Source: Panicum virgatum
Taxonomy: Eukaryota; Streptophyta; Magnoliopsida; Poales; Poaceae
Length of the DNA: 64,000 nucleotides
NCBI RefSeq assembly: GCF_016808335.1
Contig: NC_053153.1
Span: 12,783,033-12,847,032, forward strand
Direction: 5' to 3'
This document shows, one piece after another, positions 33,777 through 44,104 of this stretch. Position 1 is the stretch's first letter. The number at the start of each line of letters is the position of its first letter. A program made the position numbers and the translations under genes. The notes under the pieces are model-generated. The model searched no databases. It was not told the origin of the DNA and saw only the letters and a list, made by a program, of their open reading frames with translations.

Positions 33777-36700
33777 TGAAGCGTCCCCTCATAAGAGAAG
33801 ACTTAAATGTGATACAAAGCACCAGTCCCAGGAGGCTGATGCCACATTTATTACATCAGATGGTTCAAAACCGTACAAACCTTGGAGGACACTCGATACA
33901 GATGATGATAATTATTAACCAAGCTACAACATAACACCAGACTGCAAACCACATGGGGTCTACTACGGGCTCAGAGTACTGCGACAGCGGAGGCATCTCG
34001 ACAGGGCCGGTACCACAGGCAAGGTTGGGTGTAGAACGATAACCCTACTCGGCGTCGTCTGGAACGAAGTCCGGGTCTTCTTCTGTAAAAAGTGAGAATG
34101 GGGTGAGTACGAACGTACTCAGCAAGTCCAACCACACCCACGGAGGGGTTAAATCAGAATAATATGCCTCGGTAAATCAAGGATAAGGTTATGGTTTAAT
34201 TTGCAGAAAAACGATATTTTATGCAGGGGTTTGTTTTAAGGAAAACCTTTATGAAAATCAATTTCAGAAGTAACACGGAGTTTCCAATTTTTAAACTGCT
34301 ACCGGACTCCCCGTCCGTCGTAGCACACGGCACATCTGCCGGACACAATTCCAAAACAACTCACACCAGCCCATCCCACTGAAACACTAGTTATGTGACC
34401 ACACCATAACTCGCCCAATACCGTGGGCACGGACTATTCGAATAGATTCTTAACTCTGCAGAGGTGTGCAACTTTACCCACAAGTAGGATACCACAACTC
34501 GAACACCGTCGTGTCGGTGTAGATCCCAACATAGCCATTACCCACCATAGCTAAGCCTGACTAGCCATCACGGGATGCACCAAGGGGTCATTGACCATTC
34601 ACTTAGGTGTAACCGGGCATAAGCCACTCGGGGCTTATCCCTTTTCCTTAGTTACCCGTTGCTCTCAGCTCTCCTGATGGCTACCACACCAACTAGTGGG
34701 ATTTATGCTACGCCGTTGCCCATTCAACGGTCGAGTGGTTTGCACGATAATGGAGTTAGGTGAGATGACACACCAACTCGGTCCTTAGACACGACAAGAT
34801 GGATATCTCCCTCCTTGCTCTGCCACACAGGCACAAGCACACCAATCGACAAATCACACAGAAATGCCGTCCATCTCGTCCATACTCATCTTTCGAAATC
34901 CACATTTTATCCCTTCCCACACGCACACATTTTCTTTATCAAATAAATCATATTATGAGTAAAGTCCTAAGCGTTCTAATATCGATTAACGTCCAAGCAA
35001 AATCAGACATTAATCTAGGTGGTCAAGGAATGGTCATCACAAATCAAGGGGTGGCTATCCAACCATGTTTTCATGCAAGTAAAACATATGCGACTTTATA
35101 AAACAGGCCATTGGGTTGTGTTTATAAAAACTAGGACAGAAACATGCATCAAAGGATGGGATTGAACTTGCCGTCTTCGTAGCCTTCGGGGAAGTCCTGT
35201 CCTTCGGGCTCGGGGTCGCGGAACGGGTCCTCGTTCTCCTGCTCACATAACTGCTCATTGACGGGCTCTCCTTCGTTCACTCCGCGGTCTACAGCACACA
35301 CAAACAAGCATCCAATCAATACAAAAATTCTATCGTTGAGCCCGAATCGGAAACACATAAAATATGGAGATAGAAGTGGCATTTTTTAGTGGTTTCTTAA
35401 TAGCGCGGCCCGAAACTATAATAGAAGTGACATGGTAAAGTTTGGGGTCAATCGGAGTTGTTTAGGCGCATGAAATAATAGGTTTTGTGAGGGTTCAGGG
35501 GCTAGATTAGGAATCGGGGACCTAGTGGTAATTATTTCTTGAGAAGGCAGGGGCCTATTTGAAATTTCTAGAAACCTTCGGACTAAACTGGAAGGGTCAA
35601 GGGTATACTTGGAATTATGTTTTTATGTGAAAGGGTTTACTTGAAATTAGAACAAAGGGCAGGGTTCTTTTTGAAAAAGGGTTATAAGGGGAAAGGGTTC
35701 CTTAATAGAATGGGAGGAGAGGGAGGGCCTAGACGCAAAACGGCCACTCATCCCCTTCCTCCCGACGCCGAACAGAGGAGGCGGCTTAGGGGCGTCGGCG
35801 GCGGTCAATCCGGCCGCTCCGGGCCTCGGGGGCGGCCGGGACCGGGGGGAAAAGGGAGAGAGGGTTTCGACGGATCGATCCCCATCCTCACCTCTAGCTG
35901 GGGTGCTGCGCAGAGGCGGCTCGGCGGGAGCGGGCGGCACTGGGCGGAGCGGTTCGCGGTGGCGGCGCGGCTGCGGCTTGGGAGGAGGCGGGCGGCGGCT
36001 GTGACGACTTGGTGTGTGGAGGAGCGGTGCCGGCGCCCTCTTTTATAGGCGTGCTAGGTCGGCGAGGCGGAGCGGGGTAGGTGAGGGTGGGTGAGGCAGC
36101 CGGCGAGCGGCACGGGTCGGAGTAATGGTGCTCCGGCCGCGTCCGTTCGTCGTGGAGCGGCGTGCGGCGGTAGCACAGGCGACGAGGCGGCGAGCAGTGG
36201 CGCACTGTGCGGCCGGACAGGGTAGCGGCGGGCGTCGCGCGGCGTGGCCCGGCGTGCACGTGGGCTCAGCGGAGCTCACGTCGCTGCGGCCCAGCGCGTT
36301 TGCCACGGCCCGGCGCTCCGTGTGCGTGCGCGCGCAAGCGGCGCTGAGCGGAGCGGGGCGCAGCGGGGAGGCGCGGGCGGGGAGGCCGCGGCGTGCGCGT
36401 GCGGGCAGCCTGGCAGCGGCGGGCGGCGCGGCGGCGCTCCGAGCACGCGGTCCACGTGCGTGGACTGGCTCGGCGGGGCGTGCAGCGGCGTGCGTGGGCG
36501 GGCGTCGCGGCCCGGGGCGCGTACACGGCTTCGGCGTGCCGGGGCGCGGTGCGTGCGTGCCCGCACAACGGCGAGGCAGGCGAGCAGGGGCCGGGGCGCG
36601 CGCGCGGTAGGGCGGTCGGGAGTGAGGTGCCTGTGTGGAGCAGGGCAGGCCGAAGTGGGGAAGGGGCGTGGCCCAGGGCGGCTCGGTGCAGCGCGGTGAT

Positions 36701-37195
36701 CTGCCGGGAGCGGGTGTGCGCGTGCGGGAGGGAGGTGAGGTGCGCGCGGGGCAGGCGGGCCGGGCTGGGAGCAGTTCTGTCGCGCGTCGGAGAAGAAGGA
36801 GAGAGAAGAAGAAAGAAAAGAAGGAAAAGAAAAAAAAATAGGAAAAAGGAATAAAGAAAATGGGGAAAAGGGGGAAAAAGAGAAAGGAAAAGGAGGGGGG
36901 CGGTGCGCGCCAGCGGCGACTGCAGCCGCGGTCGGCCACGCGTGGCGTCGCCACGCGGGTGCGGGCCACGGGGAACGGGGCACGCGGCCAGGGGGGAAAG
37001 GAGGAAAAAGAGGGAGCGGGATTCGCGGCGGTCGGTCGCGACGCGTCGCGTTGGATGGGAAGAGATGGGACACGAAATGAATTCGGGTGTCGGTCGTTCA
37101 GGAGAAAATCTAGGGTTCAGGGTTTAAGAGAGAGTCGAGCTCAACGAAAAACAACTTAGCGCATGATTTGTTTAGTGAATTTTCAGGATGTCACA
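33777..37195 (-). repeat. Gypsy 3' LTR (3,419 bp)
   Basis: Contains an AT-normal part and a very GC-rich part (about 35700-37060) ending in a purine-rich tract at 36785-36900. Long Ala/Arg/Pro frames on both strands in the GC-rich part recur in the other LTR and are compositional. Confidence 0.95.
36041..36049 (-). promoter_or_regulatory. TATA box of gypsy LTR (left copy)
   Basis: CCTATAAAA on the minus strand, in GCACGCCTATAAAAGAGGG; the same box is at 46370-46378. It is the likely core promoter of the retrotransposon. Confidence 0.6.
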
Positions 37196-40100
37196 AACCT
37201 ACCCCACTTAAAATGAATCTCGTCCTCGAGATTCGGCTGGTTCCTAAACAGGTGGGGAAACTCCTCCTTCAGAGCGTCTTCTCGTTCCCACGTCGCTTCT
37301 TCTACTCCGTGTCTGCTCCACTGGACTCTGCATATCCGTACTTCAGAGTTTCTGGTCCTTCTGGTGACCGTGTCGAGAATCTTGACCGGTACTTCTTGAT
37401 ATCGTAGGTCCGGCTATAGATCTATCGTTTCTACTGGCACGTGTTCTGCCTCGGGTACTCTCAAACATCTTCTTAGCTGTGAGACGTGGAACACTGGATG
37501 TATATCTGACATTTCTTCTGCCAGTTCCAAACGGTATGCTACTGCTCCAACTTTCTTCAGAACTCGGTATGGTCCAATGTACCGAGGGGCTAATTTTCCT
37601 TGTACCTGAAATCTTCGGGTCCCTCGAATGGGTGATACCTTGAGATACACAAAATCCCCTGGACTGAAACTTATCTCCCGTCTTTTGTTGTCGGCGTAGC
37701 ATTTCTGTCGGGACTGGGCTGCTTTCAGCTTTTCTCTAATCTCGGCAACTCTTTCTTCTGCTTCCTTTATGAGTGCGGGTCCGACTAGAGCACGTTCTCC
37801 CACTTCTGACCACATCAGAGGGGTCCTGCATTTTCTTCCGTAGAGAGCTTCGAACGGCGACATGCCCAAACTTGCTTGATACCCGTTGTTGTATGAGAAC
37901 TCGGCATAGGGTAAGCTTTGTTCTGAATCTTTGCCATAAGTGAGGACACACGCCCTCAGCATATCTTCCATAATCTGATTCACCCTTTCTGTCTGACCAT
38001 CTGTCTGCGGGTGATAAGCGGAGCTAAAGTCTAGCTTGGTGCCCATAGCTTTATGCAAACTTTTCCAAAATCTAGAGGTGAACTGGGTCCCTCTGTCGGA
38101 AACAATTCGGCTGGGCACACCATGCAGCTTCACTATATTCTCCACATAAAGCTTGGCTAGCTTCTCTCCGCCATAGTTGGTCCGTACGGGTATGAAGTGA
38201 GCCACTTTAGTGAGTCGGTCCACTATTACCCATATGGAATCGTGTCCTTTCTGGGTTCTGGGCAGTCCTACCACAAAATCCATCCCAATTTCATCCCATT
38301 TCCAAACCGGAATGGGTAGGGGCTACAACAATCCTGCCAGCTTCTGGTGTTCAGCTTTAATTCTCTGGCAAGTATCGCAATGGGCGACGAATCGTGCAAT
38401 ATCTGCCTTCATCCCATTCCACCAATATTTCTGTTTTAAATCCATATACATTTTGGTGGATCCTGGGTGAATAGAGTAGGCTGAGTTGTGGGCTTCATCC
38501 ATGATTATTTGCCTGAAATCTCCTTTTTGGGGCACACAAATTCTATCTTTATACCATAGCGTTCCTTTATTATCAACTCGAAAGTCTGGGGCCTTATTTT
38601 CTCTGGTTTGCCTCCGGATTTCCATCAGTCCTTTGTCCGATCTTTGGGCTTTCCTGATTCTTTCCTCCAGAGTGGATTGGACGTTCAGCACTTGGCCGGA
38701 GCCTCGAGGGACAATGTGCACATTTAATCGTGCCATTTCTTCTTGTAAATGGTCATTCTTAGGCCCGTAAGACTTCCGACTTAGAGCGTCAGCTACTACA
38801 TTTGCTTTCCCTGGGTGATAATGAATTTCCAAATTATAATCTTTGACTAATTCTAGCCATCTTCTTTGCCTCAAGTTCAAGTCCGGCTGGGTGAAGATAT
38901 ACTTCAGACTTTTATGGTCGGTGAAGATTTCACACTTATTTCCAATCAAATAATGCCTCCAGATCTTAAGTGCGTGCACTACGGCCGCAAGCTCCAAATC
39001 ATGAGTCGGGTAATTTTGCTCATGAGTCCTGAGCTGACGGGAAGCATATGCAACGACTTTCCCATCCTGCATCAGCACACAACCCAATCCTTGTCGGGAC
39101 GCATCACAATAGATGACAAAATCCCGATGAATATCCGGCAGGGTTAGCACTGGGGCTGTCGTCAATCTTCGCTTCAACTCCTGGAAACTTCTTTCACACG
39201 ACTCCGTCCAAGTGAACTTCTTCTCTTTCTTGAGCAGCTCTGTCATGGGCCGGGCTATCTTAGAAAATCCCTCAATAAATCTCCGATAGTACCCAGCTAA
39301 TCCGAGGAAACTCCTGATCTCACTGACATTGGTTGGTTGCTGCCAGTTGGATACTGCTTCGACCTTCTCGGGGTCTACTGCCACTCATTCCGCGGTCAAG
39401 ATATGACCAAGGAAGGCTACTTTCTCCAGCCAAAACTCACACTTGCTGAATTTGGCGTATAGCCTGTGCATTCTTAACTTCTCCAGAACTACTCTCAGGT
39501 GTTGCTCGTGCTCTTGAATACTCTTTGAGTAAATAAGTATGTCGTCAATGAAAACTACGACAAACTTATCTAGCTCGTCCATAAACACTTTGTTCATGAG
39601 GTTCATGAAATAGGCCGGTGCGTTTGTCAGTCCAAATGACATTACTGTGAACTCAAACTGTCCGTATCGGGTGACAAAGGCTGTCTTCAGAATGTCGCTC
39701 TCCCTAATCTTGAGCTGAAAATATCCGGACCTTAGGTCAATCTTGGAAAAGTACCTGGCTCCTTTTAGCTGGTCAAAAAGGTCATCGATTCTGGGAAGAG
39801 GGTACTTGTTCTTGATAGTGACTTCGTTCAGTGCTCGATAATCCACGCACAACCTCATACTTCCATCCTTTTTCTTGACAAATAGAACCGGGGCTCCCCA
39901 AGGTGACGAACTTGGCCTGATGAAGCCAATCCGTTGTAACTCTTCTAGTTGTTTCTTTAACTCTGCCAACTCAGAGGCTGCCATCCTATAGGGTCTCTTG
40001 GCTATGGGGGCGGTTCCAGGAACAAGATCGATGACAAATTCTATGTCCCTATCTGGTGGCATACCGGGAAGTTCTTCAGGAAAGACATCGGGGTACTCAC

Positions 40101-41793
40101 TCACTACTGGGACTTCTTCCAAGGACTTGGCTTCTATGCTAAACACCATCGGGTTTGCTCCTCTTTCCCGGGTATGACAGGTCACTCGGACTCCCTCTGG
40201 GTTTGTCAGATGTACTACCTTGTCCGTACAACCTATGAGGCCATGATGTTTGCTTAGCCAGTCCATTCCAAGGATCACATCTATCCCTTCTGACTTAAGT
40301 ACTACCAGGTCTGCTAAAAACTCTACCCCAATTAAATTGATCCTTACCCGTAGACAACCCAGTTGACACCTGATGTCTCCTCCGGGCGTCCGGGTTAATA
40401 GGGGTGTCTTTAGTAGTACCGTAGGTATTTTATGTTTCTCCACAAAACTCGAAGATATGAATGAGTGTGATGCTCCAGAATCAAACAGTACTGTTGCAAG
40501 AGTTGAGCTGACTAGGTACTCACCGAGTACTACGCCCTGGGCTCCTTGAGCTTCCTGTGCGTCGATGTGGTTGACACGGGCTCGTCCAAAAGGCTGCTGG
40601 GATTGCCTCTACTGGTTGTTGTTGTTGTTGCTGTTGCCGCGGAGGGGCACTCGGTTGGCACCGGTCAGAACTGGTTTGGGTCCGTTCACTGTATTGGAGA
40701 AGGCTGAAGTAGCCGGCTTGTTCTTCGCATAGGGGCAGTCGGCAATGAAGTGACCCGTCTCACGGCAGTTGAAACAGGCCCTCACATTGCTGTTGTTGTT
40801 GGTAACTTGGCTCGCATTACTCTGTGGGGCCCTCATGGTGTTCTGGCTTCTGAGCTGTGTGTTAGGGGCCCGTGGTCCTGTAGCTTGGGACTGGGTTCTG
40901 TACTGCATTGGGGCTTGGGTCCTTGGTGCATTGTAGCTGAAACTTCTGGCCTTCTGGGAACGATCCTGCTGGCGGGCCTTACTCTCCAGGAACTTGCGCT
41001 TGTTATCCTTTCTTTCATCACTCCTAGCCTTCTCAGTGAGGATTGCCTTGTTCATCAAGGTGTTGAAGTCAGGATAGATCTGGGGGGTGAGCAGGGTCCT
41101 GAGTTCTGGATTTAGTCCCTTCTTGAACATATCCTGCTTCTTCTCGTCGTCGTTCACCTCTTCTGGTGCATAGCGAGCCAATTCCATAAACTGGTGTGTA
41201 TACTCCTCTACCGTCATATTCCCCTGCTGAAGTGCGCGGAATTCATCTGCCTTGCGCTTCATGGTAGCTGAGGGGATGTGATAGCGGCGGAACTCTCTCA
41301 CGAATTCATTCCAGGTGATGGTGGAGGCATCTCTGGCAGCAGCGCAGTAATTTTCCCACCAGGCTAAGGCAGTCCCGGTGAGTTGATGTGCTGCCAGGAG
41401 GACTTTATCTCGATCCTGGCACCCGAACGGCTCGAGCTTCCTCTGGATCACGCGGAGCCAATCATCTGCATCCAAGGGGTTGCTGGATCCGGCAAAAGTA
41501 GGTGGCTTAGCCCTCAGAAAAGCTGTAAGCTTGTCGTTGAAGGTCTGCTCTCGTGGCTGCCTGTTCATTAGAGCATTGGCCAGTGTCTCCAGTATGAGAG
41601 TCTGGTTATGGATCACTTGTGCCAGGTCCACGAAGGGTGGTGGTGGTGGTAGTTGTGCGTCCTGATTTTCTCCTCTGCCCTGACTCACTTCTTGTTCTTC
41701 CTGAGGATGGTTTTGCCCGTTAGGACGCACTCCTGCGTCAGCAGCTGCAGGGTCCCTGACGCGGGAGGCCCTCGTGACGCTTCGGGAAACCAT
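37183..41793 (-). pseudogene. Gypsy gag-pol polyprotein with four nonsense codons
   Basis: One continuous frame of 1,537 codons from ATG 41793 to a TGA 12 bases inside the 3' LTR, interrupted only by stops at 40609 (TAG), 39385 (TGA), 38323 (TAG) and 37414 (TAG). Gag (41793 to about 40650) has FRRYHIPSATMKRKADEF and a CCHC knuckle (CFNCRETGHFIADC). Protease has [10 protein letters not shown]. Reverse transcriptase has [11 protein letters not shown]. RNase H follows (YCDASRQGLGCVL). Integrase has an HHCC finger (CDTCQRIKAEH) and HPQTDGQTERVNQ. After the last stop a chromodomain-like segment reads QEVPVKILD and VQWTRHGVEEATWE, the Tekay-type C-terminus. The single frame suggests the stops are recent point changes. 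Confidence 0.93.
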
Positions 41794-42072
41794 CTGCAGA
41801 TTTGGTAGGGTTTTTGTGAGATTGGGATTAGGTGATGTTTAAGTTATTTAATTCGTATTTTTGAAAAAGGCAGAATTAACCTTCTGCCGAAAGGCACACA
41901 CACAACAAGCACACAACAAGGCAAACAAGCAACTTTTACTAAAGCGAGGTAGGGTACAACACGGGAACATGACTAGAACGCGTACTACACGTCCGGGTAC
42001 AGGTTCAAACTAAGGGTACAACTTAAACCGAAAGGGCTAGAAGGGTACAACAACTGGGTAGGGTTGGACACT

Positions 42073-42939
42073 CTACTCGCGGGGCGAGTCTTCTTCTGGG
42101 GTGGTACGAGCTTCCGAGGAAACAAACGGCTCGTCGTCCTCCGGGTTCCCGTTCTCTTGGGGCTGAGCGGCAACTTCTCTTTCTCTGACAGCAGTAGACC
42201 CTTCGGGGTTCTCGGGTGGAGCTCGAGGGCTTCCAAAGAGCGTTCCCCATCCTATGACGGGTGTCCCAAGTAGAACATGGTCTTCTCCGATGGCCGGAAC
42301 TGGGGTCCCACTCCTGGTCCATTCTTGCATGCGCCGATCTCGGGTCTGTCTGAGGCTCTCCTGTGCTACTGCTTCACTGCTGATCGCGGCTGCGGCTCTT
42401 GCCTCGGCTTGGGCTGCTCGGACCTGTTGGAGCCTCACCGCGAGTTCAGCTTGCTCGGCACGATTGGTCTGCTCCCTCAGCAGGTGGGCCTGCTCATCGA
42501 AGAGTTGGTCCAAAGCGGCCAGATAGTTAGCCACTTGGTACAAAGGGTCTACTTCATGGCGGCGCCGTTCCAGGCTTCTCATGCGGGCTTCCCAAACAGG
42601 GGTTTTGATGGCCGGCGGAAAGAACCTCATTGGCGTGGGTGCTAGGTGTTCTTCGAAAATCCGGCATAGGTACCGAAGTGCCTTTCTGACAGCCAAGGGA
42701 TAGGTATCTTGGTGCCTGAATCCCGTAGCGGTCACTTGCCACGACTGGATGTTGGGGTGGCGCTCACTTCTGGCGATGACAATGATCACCCTGCAGCGGA
42801 GAGTGCCATGATGCTCGTACTCTCTGCTGTAGTACCTTGGGCGTTCCGTAACGCCAAGGCTTTCCAGGGCGTTGATCAACAGGCTGGGGAAGCCAGGTGC
42901 AGCTTGGCAGTCGCCCTGGGTCCATCCTTCCTCAGCCAT
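42073..42939 (-). CDS. Extra retrotransposon ORF B, 288 aa, paralogue of ORF A
   Basis: I chose the ATG at 42939 (MAEEGWTQGD) because it aligns with the start of ORF A; an in-frame ATG at 42990 also exists. The module is conserved with ORF A: REYEHHGTLRC, IARSERHPNI, ATGFRHQDTY, RKALRYLCRIFEEHL, TPMRFFPP. It is followed by a coiled-coil-like stretch (EQAHLLREQTNRAEQAELAV) and a long Pro/Glu-rich tail. The frame is fully open, unlike gag-pol. ORFs A and B lie in tandem about 150 bp apart between primer binding site and gag, consistent with an old duplication followed by divergence. Confidence 0.75.
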   Translation of the reverse strand: MAEEGWTQGDCQAAPGFPSLLINALESLGVTERPRYYSREYEHHGTLRCRVIIVIARSERHPNIQSWQVTATGFRHQDTYPLAVRKALRYLCRIFEEHLAPTPMRFFPPAIKTPVWEARMRSLERRRHEVDPLYQVANYLAALDQLFDEQAHLLREQTNRAEQAELAVRLQQVRAAQAEARAAAAISSEAVAQESLRQTRDRRMQEWTRSGTPVPAIGEDHVLLGTPVIGWGTLFGSPRAPPENPEGSTAVREREVAAQPQENGNPEDDEPFVSSEARTTPEEDSPRE

Positions 42940-43088
42940 CTGAAAATAAAGATAGAGTGAATATCTTGCGCGAATATTTGCGGTACACAACAGGGGTAGA
43001 TGGTTTTTATTTATGGCATCACGATGGGGTACAACTTCATGGGTACATGGTTATTAGAGCAAAGGTTCTAGCTTAGAGACTACTCCTA

Positions 43089-43964
43089 TCATGGGGATTC
43101 TTCCTTAACTCTAAAGGAGCGCTTCTTCAGTGGAAGGTGCTGATCCATCACATCATCATCGTTCTGAGTTCCTTTATCCCAGTGGGTTTCTTCGGGTTCT
43201 TCTTCTTCAGTCTGAGTGCCAACGTCCCAGTGGATTTCCATGGGTTCTTCCTCTTCTTCGTCTTCCTCTATCCATCCACCTATTCCCCAGCGAGCTTCGT
43301 ACCTCCGCATCTGAGCTTGGAGAGCGGCTAGCGAGTTCTCGGCACGTGCGGCCCTTGTCCGCTGCTCTTCCAGTTCTGCCTCTTTTTCATCCATTTGGAC
43401 TTGGAGGGCAGCCAGGGAATACTCGGCGTGGAAAGTCCTCGAACGTTGTTCCTCCATCTCCTGGGTTGCTTTTTCTGCTCTGTGGACCTGCTGTTTCAGT
43501 TGTGCTGCTTGCTCGCGATAGAGCCCATCCAGGCCGGTGAGATAGATGGATAGATGAGAGACCGTGTCTTCTAGGTCTTCTTCTTCTCTTCCAAGTCCTC
43601 TCATCCTGGCAATCCATGTGCGTCCTCTTCCTTCAGTCGGCGGGAAAAATCCCATAGGAGTCCGCTGAAGGTGATGCTTGTAGATCACTCTGAGCCGTCG
43701 CAGGGCTTTACGGGCGGCTTTCCGATAGGTATCCGGGAAACGGAATCCAGTGGTGGAGATGAACCAAGGGTCCACATCAGGATAGCGGGTGCTTCTTGCT
43801 ATGAAGATCATCAGGTCACACCGAAGAGTACCCTTGGAGTCGTACTCCCGATAGAGAAACTCTGGTGGATCCACAACTCCGATGCGTTCCAGGCTGAGTA
43901 TCAACAACTTGGGAAGGCCGGGCTCTGCGAAACAGATTCCGCCAATCCATCCATTGTCAGCCAT
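43089..43964 (-). CDS. Extra retrotransposon ORF A, 291 aa, unknown function
   Basis: First ORF after the primer binding site, intact from ATG at 43964 (MADNGWIGG). The N-terminal half (about residues 15-110) is a compact module: REYDSKGTLRC, IARSTRYPDV, TTGFRFPDTY, RKALRRLRVIYKHHL, TPMGFFPP. The C-terminal half is Glu/Gln/Arg-rich with heptad-like repeats (QLKQQVHRAEKATQEMEEQR), probably coiled coil. It ends in acidic repeats (DVGTQTEEEEPEE, DKGTQNDDD) and a basic tail (LPLKKRSFRVKEE). No zinc finger or catalytic motif is evident. It is paralogous to ORF B just downstream. Its position resembles additional ORFs upstream of gag that I recall from some plant gypsy elements; function unknown. 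Confidence 0.75.
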   Translation of the reverse strand: MADNGWIGGICFAEPGLPKLLILSLERIGVVDPPEFLYREYDSKGTLRCDLMIFIARSTRYPDVDPWFISTTGFRFPDTYRKAARKALRRLRVIYKHHLQRTPMGFFPPTEGRGRTWIARMRGLGREEEDLEDTVSHLSIYLTGLDGLYREQAAQLKQQVHRAEKATQEMEEQRSRTFHAEYSLAALQVQMDEKEAELEEQRTRAARAENSLAALQAQMRRYEARWGIGGWIEEDEEEEEPMEIHWDVGTQTEEEEPEETHWDKGTQNDDDVMDQHLPLKKRSFRVKEESP

Positions 43965-44089
43965 CTGGAACAGGGCAAGAATAAAAGGTAAGTGTTTGTG
44001 TGAGGAAAGGATTAAGGATAGAAAAGTCCTAAGGTAAAGGGTCTAAAAACGGGTTTCGCTCCTAGGGTCACGTCCTACGGCCAACCTAC

Positions 44090-44102
44090 GGCTCTGATAC
44101 CA
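44090..44102 (-). other. Gypsy primer binding site (tRNA-Met type)
   Basis: Minus strand TGGTATCAGAGCC begins two bases inside the 5' LTR end. TGGTATCAGAGC is the usual initiator-Met primer complement in plant LTR elements. Confidence 0.85.
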
Positions 44103-44104
44103 CC

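Noticed and set aside
35894..37159. Several long Ala/Arg/Pro frames on both strands in the GC-rich part of the gypsy LTR (also 46223-47487)
   Set aside because: They overlap on both strands, are driven by GC composition and recur identically in the other LTR; no domain is seen.
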